From positions 62,001-126,000 of the forward strand of contig JABHSO010000189.1 in assembly GCA_018669845.1 (NCBI GenBank): a stretch of 64,000 nt of DNA, written 5' to 3'. Below the pieces are notes generated by a model that did no database searches, was not told the DNA's origin, and saw only the letters and a program-made list of their open reading frames with translations. The position numbers were made by a program, and so were the translations under genes. Of the stretch, positions 16,388 to 25,898 are shown one piece after another (the stretch's first letter is position 1; the number at the start of each line of letters is the position of its first letter). This stretch comes from Gammaproteobacteria bacterium. Its GTDB lineage: Bacteria; Pseudomonadota; Gammaproteobacteria; GCA-001735895.

Positions 16388-18637
16388 ATGGCAAAATATG
16401 ATAAAAAATTAGGCGCTTATATTTGTAGCGGTTGCGGAATCAGCGATCGTCTGGATGTGAGCCAGCTGGAAACAACAGCTAAGCGTGACGGTAAAGCCGC
16501 CAACTGTAAAACTCATGAATTTCTATGCAGCAAAGCTGGTGTAGAAATGATTCAGAAAGATATCGACGATGGTGAAGTAAACCACGTCATTATCGGTGGT
16601 TGTTCACGTCGTTCAAAAATTGAAGCATTCCGTTTCCCTGAAGCTGCTGTAACGCGAGCTAACTTACGAGAAGGTTGTATCTGGATTCGTCCTGACAACG
16701 ATGAAGCTCAGGAAACCACTCAGGAAATGGCAGACGATTTAATTCGTATGGCCTGTGCTGAAAGCAAGTACATGAATATCCCCGAAGCCAGTGGCGAGCA
16801 GGAGTTGAATAAAACTCTGATGGTTGTAGGTGGTGGTATTACCGGTATGACTACGGCGATTGAATCTGCTAAAGCTGGTTATAGCGTTGTTCTGGTTGAA
16901 AAAGCGGGTGAACTAGGTGGCTGGATGGCTAAGCTGCACAAGCGTACGCCTAACAAAATGCCTTATGCTGCGCCTGCAGATACGAATATCGACGCAACTA
17001 TTGCCGCGGTCAATGATCACGCTAATATTACGGTTCATTTAAATACTACAGTTGCTAAAACTGAAGGTGCTCCCGGTCGTTTTAAGGTTGAACTGGCTGT
17101 AGAATCTGGATCATCGAGTAATGTTGAAGTAGGTGCCATTGTTCAGGCATCTGGTTTCAATATGTATGATCCAGCCAATGTGCCTGCGATGAATTACGAA
17201 AAGAGTGCTGATATTGTTACTAATATGGAACTCGAAGCGCTGGCTAATGCCGCTGGTGATGGTCCGATCAAACGTCCATCTGATGGAAAAGAAGTGACTT
17301 CGGTTATCTTTGTACAAAATGTTGGTCAAAATTCTGAAGAAGAAGGTCATCTGCCATACCATTCAGGTTTAGGCGATATGGTTGCTATTAAACAGGCGAT
17401 GTATTTCAAACACCATAACGGTGATTGTGACACGACTATTCTGTTTGATAACCTGCGTACTCCGGGTGCTGCTGGTGAAGATTTTTACCGTGCAGGTCAG
17501 GATCAATTGGTTACATTCAGAAAAGGTATCGCTTCTGAAGTAGTTGCTGGTGGTGAACTGGGTGTTAAATTCAAGGATATGATTCTTGATGAAGAGTTCA
17601 CCGAGTCAGCTGATCTGGTTGTACTAGATGTGGGCATGGTTCCAAATTCTGGGCCTGATCCTTATGCCGCTGATAATCTTCCAAAAGATGAAGATGGTAA
17701 TCCTATCGAAGTCGAAGAAGAGAATGCGGTAACGGTTGAGTCTATATTGAACCTTGATTATCGTCAGGGAACAGATCTTCCTCATCTGAAGCACGGTTTT
17801 ACCGATTCACATTTCATCTGTTTTCCATATGAAACACGTCGTACCGGTATTTACTCTGCCGGTCCAGTAAGACGTCCGATGGATATTCATCAGACTATGG
17901 AAGATGCGACGGGTGCTGCGATGAAAGCCATTCAGGCGTTAGAGAATGCCGGCAAAGGCCGTGCGGCTCATCCTCGTTCTGGTGATCTGTCTTATCCGTT
18001 ATTCAGAAAAGAAGGTTGTACTCAGTGTAAACGTTGTACGGTTGAATGCCCATTTGGTGCAATCAACGAAGACGAACGCGGTTTCCCTGAATTCAACGAG
18101 TCTCGCTGTCGACGTTGTGGTACCTGTATGGGTGCCTGTCCAGTACGTGTTATCTCTTTTGATAACTACTCTGTCGACACAGTTGGTCAGCAAATCAAGA
18201 ATGTTGATATTCCTGAAGAATTCGACGAGAAGCCTCGTATCCTGGTTCTGGCCTGTGAAAATGATGCTTACCCAGCGCTTGATATGGCTGGTCAAAATGG
18301 CATCGAATACAGTTCATTCGCACGTATTATTCCAGTACGTTGTTTAGGTTCGGTTAACACTATCTGGTTAACTGACGCACTGAATAGTGGTTATGACGGT
18401 ATCGTTCTGATGGGTTGTTCCAAAGGCGATGAGTACCAATGTCACTTTGTGAAAGGTTCCGAGATGGCTCATTATCGTATGGGTAAGATCGCAGATACCC
18501 TGCAGACACTGAGTCTGGAAGAAGAGCGTGTTGCAACTTATGAAGTAGCAATCACAGATATTCATCGTGCACCCAAGTTGATCAATGATATGGCTGAAAC
18601 CATTGAACAGATCGGCATGAGCCCATTCAAATTCTAG
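16388..18637 (+). CDS. qmoB: QmoB, HdrA/MvhD fusion subunit of the Qmo complex
   Basis: QmoB carries FAD and iron-sulfur clusters and ends in a domain like MvhD (delta subunit of methyl viologen hydrogenase). Layout of the 749 residues: N-terminal Cys-rich segment (ICSGCGI, CKTHEFLCS, GGCSRRSK), an FAD fold from about residue 140 (MVVGGGITGMTTAIESAKAG), a two-cluster ferredoxin near 540-590 (CTQCKRCTVECP and CRRCGTCMGACP), then the MvhD-like C-terminus (ILVLACENDAYPALDM, VRCLGSVNTIWLTDAL). Length matches QmoB. It lies between qmoA and the HdrC-like gene with very short gaps. Confidence 0.95.
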   Translation: MAKYDKKLGAYICSGCGISDRLDVSQLETTAKRDGKAANCKTHEFLCSKAGVEMIQKDIDDGEVNHVIIGGCSRRSKIEAFRFPEAAVTRANLREGCIWIRPDNDEAQETTQEMADDLIRMACAESKYMNIPEASGEQELNKTLMVVGGGITGMTTAIESAKAGYSVVLVEKAGELGGWMAKLHKRTPNKMPYAAPADTNIDATIAAVNDHANITVHLNTTVAKTEGAPGRFKVELAVESGSSSNVEVGAIVQASGFNMYDPANVPAMNYEKSADIVTNMELEALANAAGDGPIKRPSDGKEVTSVIFVQNVGQNSEEEGHLPYHSGLGDMVAIKQAMYFKHHNGDCDTTILFDNLRTPGAAGEDFYRAGQDQLVTFRKGIASEVVAGGELGVKFKDMILDEEFTESADLVVLDVGMVPNSGPDPYAADNLPKDEDGNPIEVEEENAVTVESILNLDYRQGTDLPHLKHGFTDSHFICFPYETRRTGIYSAGPVRRPMDIHQTMEDATGAAMKAIQALENAGKGRAAHPRSGDLSYPLFRKEGCTQCKRCTVECPFGAINEDERGFPEFNESRCRRCGTCMGACPVRVISFDNYSVDTVGQQIKNVDIPEEFDEKPRILVLACENDAYPALDMAGQNGIEYSSFARIIPVRCLGSVNTIWLTDALNSGYDGIVLMGCSKGDEYQCHFVKGSEMAHYRMGKIADTLQTLSLEEERVATYEVAITDIHRAPKLINDMAETIEQIGMSPFKF

Positions 18638-18648
18638 GAGACGCTACT

Positions 18649-19272
18649 ATGAGCTTAAATACCGCAATGGTAGAAAAATACCGCAACAACTTTCTGAAGG
18701 AAGTTGCCGGCAACGTCGAAGAAGGCGACTGGGTCAAGATGTGCATGCAGTGTGGTGTATGTGCGGGTTCATGTCCGCTTGGTGATGCTTGGGAACATAC
18801 TCCTCAGAAACTTTTCATGATGATTCGTGCCGGTAAACGTGACGAAGTATTAACCTCTGACTCCATGTGGATGTGTACTTCCTGTTACAACTGTATCGTT
18901 CGTTGCCCTCGTGAACTGCCTATCACTCACATCATGCACGGTCTGGCGACTTATGCGAAAAAACTGGGTCTTGCTCCAAAGAGCAATCCTACTCAGTGGT
19001 TTTCAGAAACTTTCTGGAACAACATGATGAAGAAAGGTCGTGTTAATGAATTGAAACTGGGTCTGTCTCTGTACTTTAAAGATGGCTTTGTATCAGGCAT
19101 TAAAGAATCGATTGCTCACCAGAAACTGGGCATGAACATGATGAAAGCTAAGCGTATGGCACCGATGGAAATCATGGGTGGCCACGGCGTTAAAGACCTT
19201 TCCGGCCTGCAAAAGATGATCAAGAAAGCTCAGGATATTGAAGCCGAGCGTCTTGAAGCTAACTCGAAATAG
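18649..19272 (+). CDS. hdrC: HdrC-like iron-sulfur subunit in the QmoC position
   Basis: HdrC is a small iron-sulfur protein that passes electrons to HdrB. The 207-residue product has two 4Fe-4S motifs, CMQCGVCAGSCP and CTSCYNCIVRCP, each in the HdrC-type setting, and ends in a charged helical tail. There are no membrane helices. Canonical QmoC joins an HdrC-like part to a membrane heme b domain; here the membrane part is missing and an HdrB-like gene follows 10 nt later. An AGGAG RBS precedes the ATG. The split arrangement is known from some Gram-positive sulfate reducers. Confidence 0.88.
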   Translation: MSLNTAMVEKYRNNFLKEVAGNVEEGDWVKMCMQCGVCAGSCPLGDAWEHTPQKLFMMIRAGKRDEVLTSDSMWMCTSCYNCIVRCPRELPITHIMHGLATYAKKLGLAPKSNPTQWFSETFWNNMMKKGRVNELKLGLSLYFKDGFVSGIKESIAHQKLGMNMMKAKRMAPMEIMGGHGVKDLSGLQKMIKKAQDIEAERLEANSK

Positions 19273-19282
19273 GAGCGAAATA

Positions 19283-20179
19283 ATGGCTAAACATGAATAT
19301 TCATATTATCCGGGTTGCTCCTCACAGTCGGGCGCATCTTCATCCAACCTGATGCGTTCAGTCGACACCATGTGTGAAGAACTGAATGTAAAACTGAACG
19401 AAATTCCAGACTGGAACTGCTGTTCAGCATCGATTGGTTACGGTTCTGGCAGTGTATTACCTCGTCTGTCTTTATCGGCACGTAACATTGCTTTATCTGA
19501 AGAAGCTAATCCTGGTCAGGATATTGTTGCGACCTGTGCAGCTTGCTGGTTATCCACCAAGGAAGCATCAGAGCGTTTACACGAAGACGAAGATATGTTC
19601 AAAGATGTTAATACTGCACTCGCTGAAGCAAACCTGAAGTTGAATAACAATACGCCTGTACGTCACATGGCAGAAGTGTTGATTGAAGACATCGGTTTTG
19701 ATGCACTTGCTGAAGGTGTTAAGAAACCTCTTGAAGGTATCAAGATCGCTGGTTATGTTGGTTGTCAGACTAACCGTCCTTTCGGTATCGCTGGTGAATC
19801 TTTCGAGAACCCAAAATATCTCGATAAACTGGTAAGTTCATTAGGTGGTGATGCGATTGATTCCTATGAAAAGAAAGTTCAGTGCTGTGGTGGTGCGTTA
19901 GCATTTTCAGAGCCTGAAAAGTCTCAGGAAATGATTCACGGTATCATCGAAGCTGCTTATGATAATGGCGCAGATATGATTGTTACACCTTGCCCGTTAT
20001 GCCAGGCAAATGTAGAAATCTATCAGGATGAAATCAACGCTAAGTACAACAGTAAGTTTGAAATGCCGGTTGTTTATTACAGCCAGTTAATTTCAGTAGC
20101 TTATGGCCGTAATTCTAAAGATTCTGCTTTAGATGGTCAGTTGATCAAAGCGAAAAAACTGGAAGAGATTGCTGGTTAA
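19283..20179 (+). CDS. hdrB: HdrB-like subunit with two CCG cysteine domains
   Basis: HdrB carries the unusual cysteine-rich clusters of heterodisulfide reductase. The 298-residue product has two CCG-type domains: YYPGCSSQSG, WNCCSASIGYGSG and ATCAACW in the first, GYVGCQTNRP, QCCGGALAFSEPE and TPCPLCQANVE in the second. The first WNCCS resembles the substrate-side cluster of HdrB. The ATG at 19283 follows AGGAG; an earlier in-frame ATG lies inside the preceding gene and was not used. It ends the qmo operon, followed by an intrinsic terminator. Confidence 0.9.
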   Translation: MAKHEYSYYPGCSSQSGASSSNLMRSVDTMCEELNVKLNEIPDWNCCSASIGYGSGSVLPRLSLSARNIALSEEANPGQDIVATCAACWLSTKEASERLHEDEDMFKDVNTALAEANLKLNNNTPVRHMAEVLIEDIGFDALAEGVKKPLEGIKIAGYVGCQTNRPFGIAGESFENPKYLDKLVSSLGGDAIDSYEKKVQCCGGALAFSEPEKSQEMIHGIIEAAYDNGADMIVTPCPLCQANVEIYQDEINAKYNSKFEMPVVYYSQLISVAYGRNSKDSALDGQLIKAKKLEEIAG

Positions 20180-20202
20180 ACAGTAGTTAAATTCTGGTAC
20201 TG

Positions 20203-20229
20203 AAAAGGCGCTCATTGAGCGCCTTTTTT
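20203..20229 (+). terminator. Intrinsic terminator of the qmo operon
   Basis: AAAAGGCGCT-CATTG-AGCGCCTTTTTT forms a GC-rich stem with a T-run 24 nt after the hdrB-like stop. Confidence 0.93.
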
Positions 20230-20267
20230 ATTTATAGTGAACAATCTGTTAAAAAATCTAAAGATAT

Positions 20268-20418
20268 TTACCACGAAGGCACGAAGAACACGAAGTTTTT
20301 AATTTAAGTATTTATGGCTCTGTAGGTTAACGGCAGTTTAAAATTACTGGATATTAATGATTAATTAGATAACAGTAGATTGTCTTTTCTTCGTGAGCTT
20401 CGTGTCTTCGTGGTGAAT
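20268..20418. repeat. CACGAAG long inverted repeat, copy 1
   Basis: The left arm ACCACGAAGGCACGAAGAAC continues to ACGAAG; the right arm on the other strand reads TTCACCACGAAGACACGAAG. Arms are about 33 nt and the A/T-rich core about 80 nt. The arms consist of a degenerate CACGAAG unit repeated three times. It is intergenic, between the qmo terminator and the DUF2788 gene. Confidence 0.85.
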
Positions 20419-20460
20419 TTTTGAAACTTCTGAATACTTAGAATCATTCAAGGCTTAAAA

Positions 20461-20670
20461 ATGAACGAAAAAGAATTTGCTGAAATATCACTGAATGTTG
20501 GATTGGTCATTGGTATCTCTTACATGGTTTTTATTATTTATAAACTGGGTAAAGACTCTAAAGCTGGAAAGTTTGGCGGGTTTATTTTGTTTCTTGCATT
20601 GGGATTGGGTATTTTTGGATTTATTGTAAAGTTTATAATCAAAATGTTTCTTACTAGCCAGTTAAGTTAA
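20461..20670 (+). CDS. DUF2788 small membrane protein
   Basis: The 69-residue product starts MNEKEFAEISLNVGLVIGIS and has two hydrophobic helices (about residues 10-28 and 40-63) around a short charged loop with KDSKAGKFGGF. This pattern matches the DUF2788 family of small proteobacterial inner-membrane proteins as I recall it. Function is unknown. It stands alone between an inverted repeat element and sbcB; no clear RBS is visible. Confidence 0.75.
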   Translation: MNEKEFAEISLNVGLVIGISYMVFIIYKLGKDSKAGKFGGFILFLALGLGIFGFIVKFIIKMFLTSQLS

Positions 20671-20756
20671 TTATCCTTTTAAGTCACCGATGTCTTTATT
20701 GATGAAATACGTTACCCTGTCAGTCGTCTACAGCTATCTGAAAAGGAAAATGGATA

Positions 20757-22190
20757 ATGACTAAACGAAGCTTCTACTGGCACGATTATGAAACCTGGGG
20801 TGCTAATCCCCGAGTTGATCGGCCCTCACAATTTGCAGGTATTCGCACTGATGAAAATCTAAATATTATTGGCGAGCCGTTAATGATTTATAGTCAGCCT
20901 ACTGCTGACTTTCTTCCACATCCCGAAGCCGTTTTAATCACTGGAATTACCCCGCAACAGGCTGCATCTGATGGTATCCCTGAAGCAGAATTTTTTAAGA
21001 AAATTCATACCGAGTTTACAAAAGCTGGAAGCTGTATTGTGGGCTATAACAGTATTCGCTTCGATGATGAAGTAACTCGATTTGGTTTCTATCGTAATTT
21101 TTATGACCCCTATGCCTACAGCTGGCAAAACAGTAATAGCCGTTGGGATATACTTGATTTAATGCGTATTACCCATGCGTTACGACCAGAAGGCATCAAC
21201 TGGCCTCAGAATGATCAGGGTTTTACCAGTTTTAAACTAACGGATTTAACGGCGGCTAATAACATTGAGCAAGTTGGAGCACACGATGCACTGGTTGATG
21301 TAAAAGCAACCATAGCAATGGCTAAACTTGTAAAGGAAAAGCAACCTCGATTATTCGATTTTTATTTTGAATTAAGAAGTAAACAGCGAGTTGCTGATTT
21401 GGTTAATTTGATCAAGCCGCAAATTTTACTACATGTTTCGGGTATGTTTCCGGCAGAGCAGGGTTGTCTGGCTCCTATTATTCCATTGCTTGCAAACCCG
21501 ACAAACTCCAATGAAATAATTTGTTATAACCTGCGTTTTAACCCCCAACAGTTTTTAGCTTTAACCGCAGAGCAAATCCAGCAAAAACTTTATACCAAAA
21601 CACTGGATCTGGCTGAAGGGGAACAGCGAATACCGCTGAAAGGTGTGCATTTGAACAAGTCACCCGCTTTGGCACCGATTAAAACGCTGACGGCAGAACA
21701 GGCTGAAAAATGGCAGGTTAACTGGGATGAGATCAATCAACATCACCAAATGTTAATGTCTGATCCTGATCTGATATCACGTCTGGGTAAAGTGTATAAA
21801 CAAAGTCGTGAATTTGAAGAATCTGATGCTGATAGTGCTCTTTATGAAGGTTTTATCAGCAGGGAAGATCGCTTGCGATGTAATCAATTACTGGCAGCCA
21901 ACCCTGATGATTTAGCAGCCTGGAACCCGGACAGTTTTCAGGATAAACGATTGCGGATATTATTGTTTCGATATCGGGCACGTAATTTTCCCAAAACATT
22001 AAGTTCCGATGAATCTCAACGATGGATGAATTTCTGTCAAAGCCGTTTGCTTGATGGAGAATTTGGAGCAGGTTTAACACTGGAGCAATTTCAGCAGCAA
22101 CTGCTTACTCTGGCTCAACAGGAGCAGGGACAGCGAGAACAAAAATTACTGGAGCAGTTATCCCTGTGGGTTCAGAGTATGGCAGGTTGA
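20757..22190 (+). CDS. sbcB: Exodeoxyribonuclease I (SbcB)
   Basis: SbcB degrades single-stranded DNA 3' to 5' and acts in mismatch repair and recombination. The 477-residue product has the DEDDh exonuclease motifs: YWHDYETWGANP (Exo I), GYNSIRFDDEVTRF (Exo II) and GAHDALVDVKATIAMAKL (Exo III), then the ExoI SH3-like and helical C-terminal domains (VNWDEINQHHQMLMSDPDL; RDRL-type segment SREDRLRCNQLLAANPDDL). Length matches E. coli ExoI (475). It is monocistronic. Confidence 0.96.
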   Translation: MTKRSFYWHDYETWGANPRVDRPSQFAGIRTDENLNIIGEPLMIYSQPTADFLPHPEAVLITGITPQQAASDGIPEAEFFKKIHTEFTKAGSCIVGYNSIRFDDEVTRFGFYRNFYDPYAYSWQNSNSRWDILDLMRITHALRPEGINWPQNDQGFTSFKLTDLTAANNIEQVGAHDALVDVKATIAMAKLVKEKQPRLFDFYFELRSKQRVADLVNLIKPQILLHVSGMFPAEQGCLAPIIPLLANPTNSNEIICYNLRFNPQQFLALTAEQIQQKLYTKTLDLAEGEQRIPLKGVHLNKSPALAPIKTLTAEQAEKWQVNWDEINQHHQMLMSDPDLISRLGKVYKQSREFEESDADSALYEGFISREDRLRCNQLLAANPDDLAAWNPDSFQDKRLRILLFRYRARNFPKTLSSDESQRWMNFCQSRLLDGEFGAGLTLEQFQQQLLTLAQQEQGQREQKLLEQLSLWVQSMAG

Positions 22191-22420
22191 AGCATTAAAT
22201 GTTGTGGTCAGAATATTTATGAGTGAGTTTTAGAAGATGACACAGGAAGAGTTTTAGTAAAAATTTGTTCACTTTAATCATTGTCAAATGGCTAAAATAG
22301 GCTATAAATAGTAACTATCCATTTTCTATCAGAAATTATTCAGGAATCTCTAGTTATTACGAGTTTCTCCAGTTTACCGGAGCTTAAGGAAATCGTTGTA
22401 AATAAATATATTTAGCCTAT

Positions 22421-24136
22421 ATGAGCCCTCTATCATTACATAAATTATCCATCATTATTTTCTTTCTGCTACTTTTAATGGCTGCTTTATTTGGATTTTC
22501 TACTGTTCATTTAACCAGTCAGGTTGATGAGATTCAAAAGTCCTGGTCATCATTCAAGTCTCAAAATAACGAGAAAGCTCGCCTGATCAACTCTTTCTAT
22601 GAAGCGCTGGGTTATGGAGGAATGATTCATAATTTTAAAAATTATATATTACGAAAAGATTATGATGAATTTATTAAAGTAGAGCGTTCAATGGGAGCAG
22701 CACAGGGTGTTTTAAATCAATACCTGGCATTAAGCTCTTCACCGGCAGAAAAACTGGTTTTGAGTGATATTGATTCAATGCTTAAAAGCTATCACTCGAA
22801 TCTTGAACTGATCCGTGAAAAAGTAGCAAGTGGGAGCAGCAGTACGGAAATTGACAAACTGGTTAAAATTGATGATCAGCTAGCGTTGCGTGGTTTGGGT
22901 GTATTACACAGTCAAATCACAAGTAAACACGAATTTTTTAAAAATAAAGAAAATAAACCCGTTTTAACAGCATCTCTTCGCGTTGAGATGGGTTATGGAG
23001 GAATGATTCATTCTTTTAAAAACTACCTTCTTAGAAAAGATAAAAAATACAAAGAACAGACTTTAATCTCAATCGCGAATATTGAATCAATTATTCAGGG
23101 TTATTTTCAGTTAGGTATTTCTCTTGGTGAAAAAACAGCTCTTGAAGATATTTTGTCGATACTGTCTAAATACAAATCAAATCTTGAGGTTATTGATAAA
23201 GGTATCAAAGATGATTTATCACCAGAAAGGATTGATGCTTTAGTTAAAATAAATGATACCTATGCGTTAAGAGGGCTCAGAACACTCGACCAGGATATTA
23301 TTTATGAAATTGAAATAAAGTCTGAGTTATTAACCTTGATGCTGGAAGATGTGAATAAGAATGAACGCTGGAATGGCATCATAGTTATTGTCTCTACTGT
23401 TCTTATTGCTGTATTTATAATCTGGGTTTTTTCAACCAAAATAATTCAGCCCGTTACAAGAATGTCTAATATTATGATGCAAATTTCACAGGGAAATCTG
23501 GATGTTGATATTGATGTCTATGGCCTGACCAATAAAGTGGATAACACTGAGTTAGGGTTAATGGATCAGTCTTTAATCGTATTTAGAGAGAATGCTTTAA
23601 AACGGAAATTGGCGGAAGAAGAGTTACTTCAATTAGCACTCACGGACCCTTTAACAGGTTTGGCAAACCGTAATCAATTCGAGAAAAAATATTATGAAAT
23701 GATTGCTCTTTCTGCGCGTGAAGAGAAACATATTGCTCTATTGGCAATAGATCTTGATAATTTTAAACCTGTTAATGATGAGTTTGGCCATTCTGCTGGA
23801 GATTTGGTTCTTACTTCAGTTGCTAAAAACCTGAGTGTGATATTTAGAGAAACTGATCTGATTGCACGGATTGGCGGTGATGAATTCGCTATAATTCTTT
23901 ATGGAGTGGAAAATATGGAAGGCGTAATCAAAACGGTTAAGAGGTTAATAGCCTTAATTCCAACGCCAGTTCCATTTGGAAAAGATATGCTTTCTGTGGG
24001 TGTAAGTGTTGGAATTGCCCTGCAAAAATATGGAGATGAATCTAATTTAAACTTGCTCATGAAAAATGCTGATAAAGCTCTTTATGAAGCGAAGGCAGCG
24101 GGTAGAAATACTTATCGTGTTTATAGCCATGATTAA
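22421..24136 (+). CDS. Membrane diguanylate cyclase with duplicated helical sensor module
   Basis: The product makes cyclic di-GMP. Residues 10-30 are a membrane helix; a helical sensor region up to about 315 contains two copies of one module, each opening with GYGGMIH-F-KNY-LRKD (residues 64 and 191, 127 residues apart). A second membrane helix (about 323-343) and a HAMP-like segment lead to a GGDEF domain. The active site is GGDEF at 485-489, and RETD at 476-479, five residues ahead, is an inhibitory I-site. The sensor is probably periplasmic. Ligand unknown. Confidence 0.9.
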   Translation: MSPLSLHKLSIIIFFLLLLMAALFGFSTVHLTSQVDEIQKSWSSFKSQNNEKARLINSFYEALGYGGMIHNFKNYILRKDYDEFIKVERSMGAAQGVLNQYLALSSSPAEKLVLSDIDSMLKSYHSNLELIREKVASGSSSTEIDKLVKIDDQLALRGLGVLHSQITSKHEFFKNKENKPVLTASLRVEMGYGGMIHSFKNYLLRKDKKYKEQTLISIANIESIIQGYFQLGISLGEKTALEDILSILSKYKSNLEVIDKGIKDDLSPERIDALVKINDTYALRGLRTLDQDIIYEIEIKSELLTLMLEDVNKNERWNGIIVIVSTVLIAVFIIWVFSTKIIQPVTRMSNIMMQISQGNLDVDIDVYGLTNKVDNTELGLMDQSLIVFRENALKRKLAEEELLQLALTDPLTGLANRNQFEKKYYEMIALSAREEKHIALLAIDLDNFKPVNDEFGHSAGDLVLTSVAKNLSVIFRETDLIARIGGDEFAIILYGVENMEGVIKTVKRLIALIPTPVPFGKDMLSVGVSVGIALQKYGDESNLNLLMKNADKALYEAKAAGRNTYRVYSHD

Positions 24137-24144
24137 GCGCCGCA

Positions 24145-24160
24145 GAAATCAATTTCTGAA
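24145..24160. terminator. Small hairpin between the convergent cyclase and roxA genes
   Basis: CAGAAA-TCAA-TTTCTG forms a 6-bp hairpin just after the cyclase stop. T-richness is weak on both sides, so terminator function is uncertain. Confidence 0.35.
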
Positions 24161-24215
24161 GCATTATTTATGTGGCCTTAAAGTTTAACAATTATCCGCT
24201 AAAATGAGTTCCATT

Positions 24216-25355
24216 TTAAAAATACCAGTAACCTTCATTAATCATGCGAGTGATAAAATTCATGAATTCATCATTGTCAGTCCAGTCTGAAATATCACTT
24301 AATTCTATTTGCTGTTGATTGCATAACAATTTAATGGCTGCTGATAATGATGCAGATAAATTATATTGCTCGCCATTGATATAAAAAATTCCATCTTCGA
24401 CAGACTCTTCAAAATAACTGCACCTTAAACCACCCAGTCGACTTAACGGTTGATCAGAAATAGCGTTTATAGTGTCGTTAGTTTTAAACAGTGGTTCCGG
24501 AATTTCAATATCCAGCTCATGTTTGGCAGTAGTGAAATAACATCCGGCAAAATGAGTCATAATTTTTTTATTACCGATGACAGTTTGAAGATGCTGAGTA
24601 ATGCGTGCCAGATCTCTGTCGTTAATTACTCCGGGTGTAACCGAGATATCTCGGTCAGGGTCTTCAATCAATTGTTTGCCTAACTCTTTATCGATCATGA
24701 AGTCGGCCAGGCCAGACATCATATCGGTTGCAGAATTGGTTCTGAAACCCACAGAAAAACTCATGGAAGGTTCCAGTCCTATGCCTTCATGAGGGAACCC
24801 GGGGGGAATATATAAAATATCGCCTGGTTGAAGAATTTCATCGATGATGGCTTCAAAAGGTTCGACGTGTAACAGGGCTTCATGAGCTGCATATTCTTTT
24901 AAGTCCCCTCTATCGCCAACACGCCAGTGACGTTTTCCTGAGCCCTGACAGATAAATACATCGTAATGATCTATGTGCGGCCCGACGCTACCACCTTCGC
25001 TGGCAAAACTGACCATTAAATCATCCAGTCGCCAGTTAGGAATAAAACGAAAAGGTTCTATCATAGCAGCTGCCTCAGGTGCCCAGTAATCGACTGCCTG
25101 TACAATTAGTGACCAGTCTTTTTCACCCAGGTGATCGTAGGATTCAAAGGGTCCAAATGCTGCATTCCATTGATCATCTTTTTGCCATACCAATCTTGAT
25201 TCGACCATTTCATCAGAGGCCAGCCCAGCCAGTTCATCTGGAGAAATAGGATCTTCGAAGTTTTTAAACCCTTGTCGAAATATATGAGGTTTCTTTTGCC
25301 AGTATTCGGTTAGAAACTGTTCGGGGGTTAAATTACCCAGATTAAGATTAAACAT
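24216..25355 (-). CDS. roxA: RoxA/YcfD-type ribosomal oxygenase (JmjC/cupin)
   Basis: E. coli RoxA (YcfD) is a 2-oxoglutarate/Fe(II) oxygenase that hydroxylates an arginine of ribosomal protein L16. The 379-residue product begins FNLNLGNLTPEQFLTEYWQK and PHIFRQGF, typical of the family. Iron ligands are the HxD of GGSVGPHIDHYDVF and the His of YIPPGFPHEG; the C-terminal winged-helix part is present. I start at the ATG at 25355 since the further upstream extension has no family resemblance. E. coli RoxA is 373 residues. Confidence 0.93.
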   Translation of the reverse strand: MFNLNLGNLTPEQFLTEYWQKKPHIFRQGFKNFEDPISPDELAGLASDEMVESRLVWQKDDQWNAAFGPFESYDHLGEKDWSLIVQAVDYWAPEAAAMIEPFRFIPNWRLDDLMVSFASEGGSVGPHIDHYDVFICQGSGKRHWRVGDRGDLKEYAAHEALLHVEPFEAIIDEILQPGDILYIPPGFPHEGIGLEPSMSFSVGFRTNSATDMMSGLADFMIDKELGKQLIEDPDRDISVTPGVINDRDLARITQHLQTVIGNKKIMTHFAGCYFTTAKHELDIEIPEPLFKTNDTINAISDQPLSRLGGLRCSYFEESVEDGIFYINGEQYNLSASLSAAIKLLCNQQQIELSDISDWTDNDEFMNFITRMINEGYWYF

Positions 25356-25685
25356 TGAGAAATCCAGTAGAGCGCAATAATGTAAACTGGAATTATGTCC
25401 AATATTTGGAATTATAGACTTGATCTGAAACAATCATTTTAGAGATTTTTCACCATGAAGACACGAAGATCACGAAGGAGAACCATAATGTGATATTAAA
25501 ATTTGTTTGAAATCATAACTAATGACCGAATGAGTAGATTTTTTTAAATGTGTATTTATTTTCTTCGTGCCTTCGTGGTGATCTTATTTTTGACTTTTAA
25601 TAATGCTGAGTGATTACAAAAATCCTGATTACAGAATGAGTAAGTTTGAGTATTATCAATAACCCAATAAATATCTGGATAACCT
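25356..25685. other. 330-bp gap between roxA and the S4 gene
   Basis: The divergent gap contains CACGAAG element copy 2 (25448-25582) and otherwise A/T-rich DNA with no gene that I can support. Confidence 0.6.
25448..25582. repeat. CACGAAG long inverted repeat, copy 2
   Basis: Left arm TTTCACCATGAAGACACGAA with a third unit ATCACGAAGG; right arm on the other strand ATCACCACGAAGGCACGAAG. The right arm has only two units, so the copy looks partly eroded. Confidence 0.8.
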
Positions 25686-25898
25686 ATGAGAGAAGTTGAA
25701 ATTACAGTTGAACCCGTTGAACTTTATAAAATCCTGAAATTTGAAGGTCTGGTTTCCAGTGGTGGTGAAGCTAAATCAGTTATCGATGAAGGTCAGGTTT
25801 TAGTCAATGGGCAAGTAGAAACGAGAAAACGTAAAAAAATTGTTTCAGATGATGTTATAGAATTTGCGAATGAGAAATTTCATATTCGGCTCAAATGA
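25686..25898 (+). CDS. YbcJ-like S4-domain RNA-binding protein
   Basis: The 70-residue product is a single S4 RNA-binding domain: ELYKILKFEGLVSSGGEAKS then VIDEGQVLVNGQVETRKRKK is the typical S4 core with a basic end. E. coli YbcJ is the closest named relative; its role in RNA metabolism is not defined. Its last codons overlap the start of the cytochrome b561 gene by 4 nt, so the two are probably co-translated. Confidence 0.9.
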   Translation: MREVEITVEPVELYKILKFEGLVSSGGEAKSVIDEGQVLVNGQVETRKRKKIVSDDVIEFANEKFHIRLK

